Source: Pseudomonas rustica
Lineage (GTDB): Bacteria > Pseudomonadota > Gammaproteobacteria > Pseudomonadales > Pseudomonadaceae
Assembly (NCBI RefSeq): GCF_018336155.1
Contig: NZ_JAGYHF010000009.1
Coordinates: 1-64,000 of the forward strand
Length of the DNA: 64,000 nucleotides
Reading direction: 5' to 3'
The position numbers and the translations under genes are program-made. Positions 17,030-25,012 of the stretch are shown here, piece by piece; the stretch's first letter is position 1; every line of letters begins with the position of its first letter. The notes beneath the pieces were generated by a model, which was not told the origin of the DNA, did not search any database, and worked only from the letters and a program-made list of their open reading frames with translations.

Positions 17030-18343
17030 ATGACTGCCAATTCCGCTGCGCAACCCGCGCCGTTCAGCCGCTCCGACTACAAGACCCTCGGCCTTGCAGC
17101 CCTCGGTGGCGCGCTGGAAATCTATGATTTCATCATTTTCGTGTTCTTCGCCCTGACCCTCAGTCAGCTGTTTTTCCCGCCGGAAATGCCCGAATGGCTG
17201 CGCCTGCTGCAAAGCTTCGGGATCTTTGTCACCGGTTACCTGGCGCGGCCGCTGGGCGGTATTTTGATGGCGCATTTCGCCGACCGCATGGGGCGCAAGA
17301 AAGTCTTCAGCCTGAGCATCCTGATGATGGCGCTGCCGTGCCTGCTGATCGGGATCATGCCGACTTACGCGCAGATCGGTTATTTCGCGCCGCTGTTGCT
17401 GCTGGCGCTGCGCATTCTCCAAGGCGCTGCAGTCGGCGGCGAAGTGCCGAGTGCCTGGGTGTTCGTCGCTGAACATGCACCTGCTGGCCATCGCGGTTAT
17501 GCGCTGGGCTTTCTCCAGGCCGGGCTGACCTTCGGTTACCTGATCGGCGCGTTGACCGCGACGTTTCTGGCGCAAGTGTTCACCCCGGCAGAAATCCTCG
17601 ATTACGCCTGGCGCTATCCGTTCCTGCTTGGCGGTGTGTTCGGCGTGATCGGCGTCTATCTGCGCCGCTGGCTGAGCGAAACCCCGGTGTTCATGGCCAT
17701 GGAAGCGCAGCGTGAGGCGCGCGTCGAACTGCCGTTGCGCACGGTGTTGCGCGAACACCGACTGGCGATGCTACCGGCGATGCTGCTGACCTGCGTGCTG
17801 ACCTCGGCGGTGGTGGTGTTCGTCGTCATCACGCCGACCATGATGCAGAAAACCTTCGGCATGAGCGCCAGCCACACCTTCGCCCTCAGCGCATTGGGCA
17901 TCGTTTTTCTCAATATCGGCTGCGTGATCGCCGGGTTGCTGGTCGACCGCATCGGCGCCTGGCGCACGGTCATGCTCTATAGCCTGCTGCTGCCGCTGGG
18001 CATTGCCGTGCTCTACGGTTGCCTGATCAGCGGCGGCGACTGGATCGGCATCGCCTACGCCATCGCGGGTCTCGCCTGCGGCGTGGTGGGCGCGGTGCCC
18101 TCGGTGATGGTCGGGTTGTTCCCGGCGCGTATTCGCGTGTCAGGCATTTCCTTCACCTACAACATTGCCTACGCCGCGTGGGCAAGTATCACACCGCTGT
18201 TGCTGATCGGTCTGATGCCGTGGAGCCCGTGGATCTGCGTGATGTTCTGCGCGGTGATGGGCGCGGTCGGTATCGTCAGCGCGGCGTATTTCGGCGCGCG
18301 GATGCCGCGCACGGGACAATGTCAGGTAGCCGGAGCTGCCTGA
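17030..18343 (+). CDS. MFS transporter, metabolite:H+ symporter (MHS) family
   Basis: 437 residues with about 12 transmembrane segments. The MHS signature is visible: LEIYDFIIFVFF in TM1, then GYLARPLGGILMAHFADRMGRKK in the TM2-3 loop, and a long RILQGAAVGGEVPSAW motif. Members carry citrate, proline/betaine, alpha-ketoglutarate or shikimate with protons. I moved the start to MTANSAAQPAPFSR, where TM1 begins about 25 residues in; an upstream ATG would add 13 unlikely residues. It is divergent from the AtoE-type gene. The substrate cannot be read from the sequence. Confidence 0.88.
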   Translation: MTANSAAQPAPFSRSDYKTLGLAALGGALEIYDFIIFVFFALTLSQLFFPPEMPEWLRLLQSFGIFVTGYLARPLGGILMAHFADRMGRKKVFSLSILMMALPCLLIGIMPTYAQIGYFAPLLLLALRILQGAAVGGEVPSAWVFVAEHAPAGHRGYALGFLQAGLTFGYLIGALTATFLAQVFTPAEILDYAWRYPFLLGGVFGVIGVYLRRWLSETPVFMAMEAQREARVELPLRTVLREHRLAMLPAMLLTCVLTSAVVVFVVITPTMMQKTFGMSASHTFALSALGIVFLNIGCVIAGLLVDRIGAWRTVMLYSLLLPLGIAVLYGCLISGGDWIGIAYAIAGLACGVVGAVPSVMVGLFPARIRVSGISFTYNIAYAAWASITPLLLIGLMPWSPWICVMFCAVMGAVGIVSAAYFGARMPRTGQCQVAGAA

Positions 18344-18459
18344 CAACGTACGTCCGAACTATTTTTGACTGAGGAGTCTCAAGCGCTCTTCAGAAACGCT
18401 GCGCAAGGCCGATGGTTAGGCTGCATCCCGCTCTCTAACCTGTCCATCGGTACTTTCCC

Positions 18460-19776
18460 ATGTTCAACAAACGCTTGAAGCAAGAGCTGGCCGCTCTTCG
18501 TGAAGAACTCTCCAGCCTTGTGCAAGTGAAGGAAAGCCTGGAAAGCGAGATGCTGGTGCTGACCCTTGAGCCCGACGGCCGGGTGCAGTCGGTCAATCAG
18601 AACTTCCTCACCGAGATGCTCTACAAGAGCCACGATCTGATTGGCCGCGCGATCGAAGACATCGTTCCGGCCCACGTGAAGTCCGATGAATTTCATCAGC
18701 GCTTCAAAAACGCCATGAACCGTGGCGAGCATTTCGCTGGCGCGATTCGTTTGCTGCGCGGCAATGGTGAAGAGGCGTGGCTGCGTTCGATCGTGCAGCC
18801 GGTGCGCACGTCGGATGGGCGGATCAAAAACATCTCGATCTACGCCAGTGACCTGACGCGCACCATCGAAGCCTCTCGTGAACACGAAAACCTGATCGGC
18901 GCGCTGGTGCGTTCCACCGCCGTAATCGAGTTCGATCTCAGCGGTAATGTACTGGCCGCCAATGATCGTTTCCTTAGCGGTATGGGTTACAGCCTGGCGC
19001 AGATCAAGGGCAAACATCACCGGATGTTTTGCGAGCCGCAGGAGTACAATAGCGCCGAGTACGCGAACTTTTGGCGTCGTTTGAACAACGGTGAGTTCGT
19101 CGCCGACCGTTTCAGACGGGTCGACAGCCATGGTCGTACAGTCTGGCTGGAAGCGTCCTACAACCCTGTGGTCGATGCCAACAACAAACTGTACAAAGTG
19201 GTGAAGTTCGCCACGGTGATCACCGATCAGGTCAACCGCGAAAAGGCCGTTGCCGAAGCCGCCAACATTGCCTACAGCACCTCGCAGCAAACCGACAGTA
19301 CGGCGCAGCGCGGCACCACGGTGGTGACCGAGGCGGTCAATGTGATGCGCGATTTGTCGCGACACATGCAGACGGCGGGCGAGGGCATTGAAGCGCTGAA
19401 CGAGCAGTCGCTGGTGATCGGCACCATCGTCAAAACCATCAGCGGCATTGCTGAACAGACCAACCTGCTGGCGCTGAACGCGGCGATCGAAGCGGCGCGT
19501 GCCGGTGAACAGGGGCGCGGTTTTGCCGTGGTGGCCGATGAAGTGCGGCAACTGGCTTCGCGCACCAGTCAGGCGACGGACGAAATTGTTGGCGTGGTGC
19601 GGCAGAACCAGGAAATGGCGCGCAATGCTGTGGCCCTTATGACTGACGGCAAGCTGCAGGCCGAACAGGGGCTGGCGCTGGCGGCAGAGGCGGGCACGGT
19701 GATTGTCGAGATTCAGGACGGTGCGCAGAAAGTGGTGAATGCGGTTGGCCAGTTCGCCAATCAACTTTCCAACTGA
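18460..19776 (+). CDS. Soluble two-PAS chemotaxis-type transducer (BdlA-like)
   Basis: 438 residues without transmembrane segments. Order: a short coiled coil (about 1-30), PAS 1 (30-135), PAS 2 (150-258, with IEFDLSGNVLAANDRFLSGMGY), then a methyl-accepting signalling domain with the conserved hairpin tip QTNLLALNAAIEAARAGEQG. This matches the layout of Pseudomonas aeruginosa BdlA, which links PAS sensing to biofilm dispersal, and of Aer-type redox sensors. The C-terminus stops shortly after the MCP domain and has no receptor-methylation pentapeptide. BdlA-like is my inference from architecture; other cytosolic MCPs share it. Confidence 0.85.
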   Translation: MFNKRLKQELAALREELSSLVQVKESLESEMLVLTLEPDGRVQSVNQNFLTEMLYKSHDLIGRAIEDIVPAHVKSDEFHQRFKNAMNRGEHFAGAIRLLRGNGEEAWLRSIVQPVRTSDGRIKNISIYASDLTRTIEASREHENLIGALVRSTAVIEFDLSGNVLAANDRFLSGMGYSLAQIKGKHHRMFCEPQEYNSAEYANFWRRLNNGEFVADRFRRVDSHGRTVWLEASYNPVVDANNKLYKVVKFATVITDQVNREKAVAEAANIAYSTSQQTDSTAQRGTTVVTEAVNVMRDLSRHMQTAGEGIEALNEQSLVIGTIVKTISGIAEQTNLLALNAAIEAARAGEQGRGFAVVADEVRQLASRTSQATDEIVGVVRQNQEMARNAVALMTDGKLQAEQGLALAAEAGTVIVEIQDGAQKVVNAVGQFANQLSN

Positions 19777-19790
19777 AGATCCACCCAATC

Positions 19791-19887
19791 CCTGTAGGAG
19801 CTGTCGAGTAAAACGAGGCTGCGATCTTTTGATCTTGATGTTGAGGGCCAAGATCAAAAGATCGCAGCGTTCCGCAGCTCCTACAGG
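19791..19887. repeat. REPIN, GTAGGAGCTG type, divergent left arm
   Basis: Inverted arms CCTGTAGGAGCTG ... and ... CAGCTCCTACAGG flank GATCTTTTGATC cores. The left arm carries a GTCGAGTAAAACGAGG variant, so arm pairing is interrupted. Confidence 0.88.
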
Positions 19888-19954
19888 TTTTTCACCAGCA
19901 GATATTTCGTTGCTGGCGCTACAATCGGCTCCTTTCTCCCCGGAGCAGATCCCC

Positions 19955-20566
19955 ATGAGCGCCGACCACCGCCGCCCGGTTCCCCTCAACAAAGCCTACC
20001 GTTTGCTCAACCACGGGCCGACCGTATTGGTCAGCGCCGCGCACAACGGCCAGCGCAATATCATGGCTGCCGCCTGGGCGATGCCACTGGATTTCGAGCC
20101 GCCGAAAGTCGCCGTCGTACTCGACAAATCGACCTGGACGCGACAGTTGCTCGAAGCCTCGGGCACCTTCGTCCTCAACGTTCCGTGTGCGCAACAGGCC
20201 GATATCGTGCAAACCGTCGGTAACACGTCCGGTCTGGACATCGTTGGCAGTCAAAGCCGCGACAAATTCGACGCCTATGGCCTGCAAACCTTCGCCGGAG
20301 ATCTGGTTGAGGCGCCGCTGTTCGACGGCTGCGTCGCCTGGCTTGAATGTCGTTTGTTGCCGGAGCCGCACAATCATCAGCAGTACGATCTGTTCCTCGC
20401 CGAAGTGATTGCCGCGCACGCCGATATTCGCGTGTTTAGCGAAGGGCGTTGGCATTTCGATGGCCACGATTCATTGCGTACGCTGCACCACGTGGCGGGC
20501 GGGCATTTCCTCACCATTGGCGATGCTTTGGATGGCAAAGTGCTGGAGGCCAATCCATCGAAATGA
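19955..20566 (+). CDS. Flavin reductase-like FMN-binding protein
   Basis: 203 residues of the flavin reductase / split-barrel FMN-binding family. Typical features: N-terminal NKAYRLLNHGPTVLVSA, the NIMAAAWAMPLDFEPPKVAVVLD strand pair that holds FMN, and SGTFVLNVP. Such proteins bind FMN and reduce flavins or other small substrates with NAD(P)H. The start at MSADHRRPVPLNKAYRL follows GGAGCAGATCCCC. The upstream frame runs through a REP element and was discarded. It is not in an obvious operon with a monooxygenase, so a partner is unknown. Confidence 0.85.
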   Translation: MSADHRRPVPLNKAYRLLNHGPTVLVSAAHNGQRNIMAAAWAMPLDFEPPKVAVVLDKSTWTRQLLEASGTFVLNVPCAQQADIVQTVGNTSGLDIVGSQSRDKFDAYGLQTFAGDLVEAPLFDGCVAWLECRLLPEPHNHQQYDLFLAEVIAAHADIRVFSEGRWHFDGHDSLRTLHHVAGGHFLTIGDALDGKVLEANPSK

Positions 20567-20579
20567 AACATAAATTAAC

Positions 20580-20618
20580 GTTTTGCAGTAATTAATTATT
20601 GTTTTGCGATAATTTAAT
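20580..20618 (+). promoter_or_regulatory. 21-base-spaced direct repeats upstream of DUF2975 gene
   Basis: GTTTTGCAGTAATTAATT (20580-20597) and GTTTTGCGATAATTTAAT (20601-20618) are imperfect direct repeats exactly 21 bases apart, two helical turns, in an AT-rich stretch unlike its surroundings. They precede the DUF2975-HTH operon and could be the binding site of that HTH protein. Confidence 0.45.
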
Positions 20619-20658
20619 CGTCTATGGTTTGTCTCACATTCAATCTGTGAGGCTTTCC

Positions 20659-21219
20659 ATGACTTCCGTTTCTCTCGCGCAATTCAGCCGCCGTATGGCC
20701 ACGATCACGTTGCTGCTGATCATTCTGATGCTGGTACTCAACGCTGCGGTCTGGCTGTTCCCGACGTTGGCCAGCAAGGATGGTTTGGGCCTGGGGTTCG
20801 CACTGAGCGATCGCCAGCTCTCGGACATGACCAGTGCCGCCGCAGTGTTTCCGTGGTGGCAAACCTTGGGCGCCATTGTGCTTTCGAGTATTCCTCTGAT
20901 CGCACTGGCCTTTGGTTTGAAGTCGCTGCGCCGTCTGTTCCAGTGCTACGCCACGGGTGAGTATTTTTCTGCCGAAGCCGCCGGTCATCTGGGTAAAGTC
21001 GGGCGCGCCGTGGCGCTCTGGGTGCTGCTGGATTTTCTATGCGAACCGATGCTCAGCTTGTGGATTACGCAAAATGCGCCCGTGGGCGAGCGAATGGTGA
21101 CCTTAAGCGTCACAGCGTCCACCTTCGTCGCGCTGTTCATGGCCGGCTGTATTTCGATCATTGCGCGTATCCTGTCGCAGGCCAGCGAAGTGGATTCCGA
21201 AAACCGTACTTTTATTTGA
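20659..21219 (+). CDS. DUF2975 membrane protein
   Basis: 186 residues with four hydrophobic segments (about 13-32, 69-92, 114-135, 150-170), the pattern of DUF2975 inner-membrane proteins. The start at MTSVSLAQFSRRM follows a GTGAGG. It is paired with a small HTH regulator 7 bases downstream. Such pairs also occur in Firmicutes (YoaS/YozG type). The function of the family is unknown; the pairing suggests a membrane sensor or a modifier of the regulator. Confidence 0.82.
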   Translation: MTSVSLAQFSRRMATITLLLIILMLVLNAAVWLFPTLASKDGLGLGFALSDRQLSDMTSAAAVFPWWQTLGAIVLSSIPLIALAFGLKSLRRLFQCYATGEYFSAEAAGHLGKVGRAVALWVLLDFLCEPMLSLWITQNAPVGERMVTLSVTASTFVALFMAGCISIIARILSQASEVDSENRTFI

Positions 21220-21226
21220 GATCGCT

Positions 21227-21448
21227 ATGTCTATCGTGATTCAACTGGACGTGATGCTCGCCCTGCGCAAGGTCAAATCCAAGGATCTGGCCGCCGCCAT
21301 CGGCATCACCGAAGCCAACCTGTCTTTGCTCAAACAGGGCAAGGTCAAAGGTTTGCGTCTGGCGACCCTGGACGCCATTTGTGAATACCTCAACTGCCAA
21401 CCCGGCGACTTGCTGATCCGCGTGCCGGAGGGCGAACCGGCTGTTTAA
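21227..21448 (+). CDS. Small XRE/Cro-type HTH regulator
   Basis: 73 residues, essentially one Cro/C1-type helix-turn-helix: LALRKVKSKDLAAAIGITEANLSLLKQGKVKGLRLATLDAICEYLNCQPGDLL. This is the compact regulator type that accompanies DUF2975 genes. It is co-transcribed with the membrane protein and probably autoregulates the pair, perhaps through the direct repeats upstream of that gene. The start ATG at MSIVIQLDVM is preferred to an upstream GTG inside the neighbour. Confidence 0.88.
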   Translation: MSIVIQLDVMLALRKVKSKDLAAAIGITEANLSLLKQGKVKGLRLATLDAICEYLNCQPGDLLIRVPEGEPAV

Positions 21449-21528
21449 AAGCACTGCCCAACCCATGGCAAAACGCGGCGGGATGTTGCAAGGTGTGGGC
21501 ATTGTCGAATCAATCAGGCACATGCCCC

Positions 21529-22161
21529 ATGGATATCTCTGCCGTGAGCTACCTCGCTCCACTGCTGTCGCTGGCGCTGTTGTGGACAGTCGCCGTGGTC
21601 ACGCCGGGGCCGAACTTCTTCAACATCGCGCAACTGGCCGTCAGCCGTTCGCGACGCCATGGCGTCGTTGCCGCACTCGGCGTGGCCAGCGGCACGGTAC
21701 TGTGGGGACTGGCCGGCGGCTTGGGCATCCAGTCATTGTTCAGCGCCGCACCGACGCTGTATCTCAGTTTCAAGATCGCCGGGGGCTGCTACCTGATCTA
21801 CCTCGGCCTTAAGCAATTTAAACGTAAGGCCGCCATCGCGCCGGGCACCGTGGACGCGTCGCAGCAAACACTGCGCGGCGCCTATGCCCGAGGCTTTCTC
21901 GGCAACATGACCAATCCAAAATCGGCACTGTTCGTCGCCACGATCTTCGCTACCGCAATGCCGGCACACATACCGCCGTTATTGCTGGCGCTGGCGGTAC
22001 TGACCATGGCCACGTTGTCGTTCAGTTGGTATTGCAGCGTCGCACTGTTCTTCGCCAGCCGCCGGGTGGCGAGTGTTTACGAACGCTCGCGTAAGTGGCT
22101 GGATCGACTGGCAGGTGGTTGCTATTTGCTGTTTGGCGTACATCTGGTGGCGAGTCGTTGA
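21529..22161 (+). CDS. LysE/RhtB family amino acid exporter
   Basis: 210 residues with six hydrophobic segments. The family motif TPGPNFFNIAQLAVSRSRRHGVVAALGVASG is near the N-terminus, followed by GGCYLIYLGLKQFK and GFLGNMTNPKSALFV. LysE/RhtB proteins export amino acids or derivatives such as homoserine lactone precursors, threonine or lysine. The start ATG MDISAVSYLAP is used; the upstream 12 codons are not conserved in look. Its stop lies only 20 bases from the convergent truncated higA gene. Confidence 0.88.
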   Translation: MDISAVSYLAPLLSLALLWTVAVVTPGPNFFNIAQLAVSRSRRHGVVAALGVASGTVLWGLAGGLGIQSLFSAAPTLYLSFKIAGGCYLIYLGLKQFKRKAAIAPGTVDASQQTLRGAYARGFLGNMTNPKSALFVATIFATAMPAHIPPLLLALAVLTMATLSFSWYCSVALFFASRRVASVYERSRKWLDRLAGGCYLLFGVHLVASR

Positions 22162-22181
22162 GCGCATTGGGTGTATCTGTC

Positions 22182-22355
22182 TCAGGGCAAGTCGAGAGGA
22201 AAATGCTTCGCTTCGTAGGCTTCGATCAAGGTGATCATTACCTCGAAGTAATCCCCTTCAGGCGTACCAGGTTCAGGTTCATTGTCGAAAAGTGCGGAAA
22301 CGTTTTTGAGCGCCGCACGGTAGTCTTCTTCGGTGTGAATCGGACGGATGTTCAT
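22182..22355 (-). CDS. higA: HigA-type antitoxin fragment, lacking the HTH domain
   Basis: 57 residues: MNIRPIHTEEDYRAALKNVS, then a segment ending EAYEAKHFPLDLP. This is the conserved N-terminal region of HigA-family antitoxins, which normally continue for 60-70 more residues with an XRE-type DNA-binding domain. Here a TGA ends the frame right after the N-terminal region, and downstream codons in that frame do not resemble the missing part; the lysE-type gene begins 20 bases later. The ATG lies 4 bases after the higB stop with GGAGTAACCCC before it. It may still bind toxin, but it should not bind DNA. Confidence 0.75.
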   Translation of the reverse strand: MNIRPIHTEEDYRAALKNVSALFDNEPEPGTPEGDYFEVMITLIEAYEAKHFPLDLP

Positions 22356-22359
22356 GGGG

Positions 22360-22662
22360 TTACTCCATTTCGACGGTATCAGCGTCGATAGCATCGTACT
22401 GCTTGTGCGTACCGATAAATTTTATGTAAACGGCACCAAAGCGATAGGCGATAGCCGCAACAAGGCGGAAGTCGTTGCCCTTGATGTTGAACACCACTCT
22501 GCGGCTCTTCAGAATGCTTGCAGAAGCAAAATGCGCCTTGATCTCTGCGGGTGTTTTCCAGTTCGCTTTTCTTGCTTCATCTATCCACGCCAGCAGTGGC
22601 TGCTCTGAATCGGGATATCGATCCCCAAAGCTTTTCAGCTGGCTGACGGAAATAATTCTCAT
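22360..22662 (-). CDS. higB: HigB-type toxin (mRNA interferase family)
   Basis: 100 residues of the HigB toxin family: MRIISVSQLKSFGDRYPDSEQPLLAW, ANWKTPAEIKAHFASASIL, the core VVFNIKGNDFRLVAAIAYRFGAVYIKFIGTHKQYDAID. HigB toxins are RelE-fold endoribonucleases that cut mRNA at the ribosome. The toxin gene precedes the antitoxin gene, as is usual for higBA. The catalytic-region basic and aromatic residues (K, R, H, Y) are retained, so it looks intact although its antitoxin is shortened. Confidence 0.88.
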   Translation of the reverse strand: MRIISVSQLKSFGDRYPDSEQPLLAWIDEARKANWKTPAEIKAHFASASILKSRRVVFNIKGNDFRLVAAIAYRFGAVYIKFIGTHKQYDAIDADTVEME

Positions 22663-22668
22663 GGCGTG

Positions 22669-22697
22669 ATCCTAGTCCCGCTATGGGACTGATGCAA
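22669..22697 (-). promoter_or_regulatory. Predicted higB promoter with embedded operator
   Basis: On the minus strand TTGCAT (-35, 22692-22697) and TAGGAT (-10, 22669-22674) are 17 bases apart. The inverted repeat AGTCCC-N5-GGGACT (22674-22690) fills the spacer, the expected place for HigA repression. The -10 box ends only 6 bases before the higB ATG, so the transcript would have almost no leader. Confidence 0.6.
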
Positions 22698-22862
22698 GGC
22701 TGTTGAGGTTTGGTGGATGTGCGGTTCGCATGCTTGCAACTTCAAAACCCCAGCAATACCGAAGCGATTCTCGATGCTGAGCGAACACTAACTTTATCTG
22801 CATCAGCTATTTTTCGGGGTAGGAAAAGGCAGCACGAGACTACTGAACTGGCCCCGTCGACA

Positions 22863-22897
22863 TAAAAAAAGGCCTACCTCCCAGTAAGCCTTTTCCG
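22863..22897 (-). terminator. Rho-independent terminator of ggt
   Basis: On the minus strand a GGCTTAC/GTAGGCC stem with one mismatch is followed by a run of seven T, 16 bases after the ggt stop codon. The rest of the 250-base gap up to higB holds no gene. Confidence 0.8.
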
Positions 22898-22912
22898 TCT
22901 TGCATGTAAGCC

Positions 22913-24745
22913 TCAATCCCCCAATGCTTCCCCTTCACGCCGTGGATCCGCACCACCTTCCAGCGTTGCATTCCCATGCGCATCCTTGACCCGAACAATC
23001 GCCTGGGTGCCGCTGGTCATGTCGATTTCATTCACTGCATGCCCTTTGTCCTTCAACGCCTGAATCAGCGTCGGGCTGAATTGGCCCTGTTCCAGTTCGG
23101 TCGGGCCGTTGCGGCTTCCGAAGTTGGGCAGGCTGATGGCGCTTTGTGGGTCGAGGTTCCAGTCGAGCAGGCCGATGGTGGTTTTTGCCACGTATTCGAT
23201 GATCTGCGAGCCGCCCGGTGAGCCGACGCTGGCGAGTAATTCGCCGCTGTTGCGATCGAAGATCAAGGTCGGTGCCATCGACGAGCGTGGACGTTTGCCG
23301 GGCTCGACGCGGTTGGCGACTTTTTGGCCGTTCTCTTCGGGGATAAAGGAGAAGTCGGTCATCTGGTTGTTGAGCAGAAAACCCTGAACCATCAGGTGCG
23401 AACCGAACGCTGCTTCGATGGTGGTGGTCATCGATACGGCGCCGCCGAGGTCATCCACCGCGACCACTTGTGACGTCGAGATGCGCAGTGGCGAACGATC
23501 CGGTGCGTAGGCCACCTGCACGCCCGGTGGTGTGCCGGGTTTGGCGGTGCCCATGCTGCGCTCGCCGATCAGACTGGCGCGATTGGCCAGATAACCCGGG
23601 TCGACCAGGCCTTTCACTGGCACCGGAACGAAGTCGCTATCGGCGACGTATTGCGCGCGGTCGGCGTAGGCCAGACGTTCAGCTTCGGCGATCAGGTGCA
23701 CCGCTTGTGGCGCGGGTTCGATGCCGGCGGGTTTGTCGGTTTTCACTGGTTTTAGTGGCGTGAGCGACAAGCGCGGATCGCGGGTTTCCAGCGCCTGCAA
23801 GGTGCCGAGAATCTGCGCCACGGCGATGCCGCCCGACGACGGTGGCGGCATGCCGCAGACTTGCCAGCGCTTGTAATCGGTGCACAGCGGCGCGCGTTCT
23901 TTGGCTTGATAGTGCTGAAGGTCGTGCAGCGACAGGCTGCCCGGGTTGGCGTGGCCCTGAACCTTAGCGACGATTTCTTCGGCGATCGGGCCTTTGTACA
24001 GCGCATCGGCGCCTTCGTTGGCGATGCGTTTGAGCACGGCAGCCAAGGCTGGATTCTGCAAGCGCGTGCCGACCGCTTTGACACTGCCATCGGTATTGAG
24101 GAAATACGCGGCCATGTCCGGAGAATTGCGAATCACCGGATCAGACTCCAGCAGCGAATGCAGGCGCGGGGAAATCGCGAAACCTTGTTCAGCGAGTTTT
24201 ATCGCCGGTTCAAACAGCTTGGCCCATGGCAGGCGACCGTGTTGTTTATGCGCCATTTCCAGTGCGCGCAAAACGCCCGGAGTGCCGACTGAGCGGCCGC
24301 CAATTTGCGCCTGCGGGAACGACATCGGTTTGCCGTCAGGGCGCAGAAAGAGTTTCTCGGTTGCGCCGGCCGGCGCGGTTTCGCGACCGTCATAGGTGCG
24401 CACCTGTTTGCCGTCCCACAGCACGATCATCGCGCCGCCACCGATCCCGGAGGATTGCGGCTCAACCAGGGTCAGCACGGCCTGCATCGCAATCGCCGCA
24501 TCAATCGCCGAACCGCCCTGACGCAACATCTCGCGACCCGCCTCGGCAGCCAGTGGATTGGCAGCGGCAGCCATGTGTTTGCTGGCGTGACGGGTTTGCA
24601 GATCGGTGCGGAAACCCGACGCGGCTTCCGGTGCCAACGGCATGACCGAGGAGGGCGGGGCATTGCACGCGGTGAGGGTCAGGGCGCTGATGATCAGCGT
24701 CAGGGCAGGCAGGCGAAAGCGGCTCAAGGGCAAGGCTGAAAACAC
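22913..24745 (-). CDS. ggt: Gamma-glutamyltransferase, lipoprotein form
   Basis: 610 residues. A lipoprotein signal ends in LTLTAC (C27). The proenzyme self-cleaves before Thr424 (TSQVVAVDDLGGAVSM), which becomes the N-terminal nucleophile of the small subunit; the substrate-binding loop GGxSGGI-like PPPSSGGIAVAQIL (300-313) and SSGIGGGAM (98-106) are present. The enzyme hydrolyses glutathione and transfers gamma-glutamyl groups in the periplasm. Lipid anchoring differs from soluble E. coli GGT. It is monocistronic with its own terminator. Confidence 0.92.
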   Translation of the reverse strand: MFSALPLSRFRLPALTLIISALTLTACNAPPSSVMPLAPEAASGFRTDLQTRHASKHMAAAANPLAAEAGREMLRQGGSAIDAAIAMQAVLTLVEPQSSGIGGGAMIVLWDGKQVRTYDGRETAPAGATEKLFLRPDGKPMSFPQAQIGGRSVGTPGVLRALEMAHKQHGRLPWAKLFEPAIKLAEQGFAISPRLHSLLESDPVIRNSPDMAAYFLNTDGSVKAVGTRLQNPALAAVLKRIANEGADALYKGPIAEEIVAKVQGHANPGSLSLHDLQHYQAKERAPLCTDYKRWQVCGMPPPSSGGIAVAQILGTLQALETRDPRLSLTPLKPVKTDKPAGIEPAPQAVHLIAEAERLAYADRAQYVADSDFVPVPVKGLVDPGYLANRASLIGERSMGTAKPGTPPGVQVAYAPDRSPLRISTSQVVAVDDLGGAVSMTTTIEAAFGSHLMVQGFLLNNQMTDFSFIPEENGQKVANRVEPGKRPRSSMAPTLIFDRNSGELLASVGSPGGSQIIEYVAKTTIGLLDWNLDPQSAISLPNFGSRNGPTELEQGQFSPTLIQALKDKGHAVNEIDMTSGTQAIVRVKDAHGNATLEGGADPRREGEALGD

Positions 24746-24888
24746 GCGGGCTCTCCGTCCGTGGATTAAAAGTCTGAGGGACTCTATCGACCGGTCGGTC
24801 GAGACGCAAACCGATGGGCATTTTTGTCTTTCTTTTCAGGGCGGATGTTCGCTAGGGTCAACCTCAACTGATGGACCATAACGACTCC

Positions 24889-24980
24889 CTGTAGGAGTGA
24901 GCCTGCTCGCGATAGCGTCATCACATTCAACATCATTGCTGACTGATCCAGCGCTATCGCGAGCAGGCTCACTCCTACAG
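24889..24980. repeat. REPIN, GTAGGAGTGAGCCTGCTCGCGA type
   Basis: CTGTAGGAGTGAGCCTGCTC at the left and its complement at the right, with GCGATAGCG inner extensions. It occupies the middle of the 267-base gap between the divergent ggt and DUF2817 genes; no other element is evident there. Confidence 0.92.
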
Positions 24981-25012
24981 TTGAAAGGCATAAAAATCAC
25001 AAGAGGCCAAGC

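Noticed and set aside
18344..18459. Possible FliA-type promoter (GCCGATGG) before the PAS-MCP gene
   Set aside because: Spacing to any -35-like element is too long and the -10 match is incomplete.
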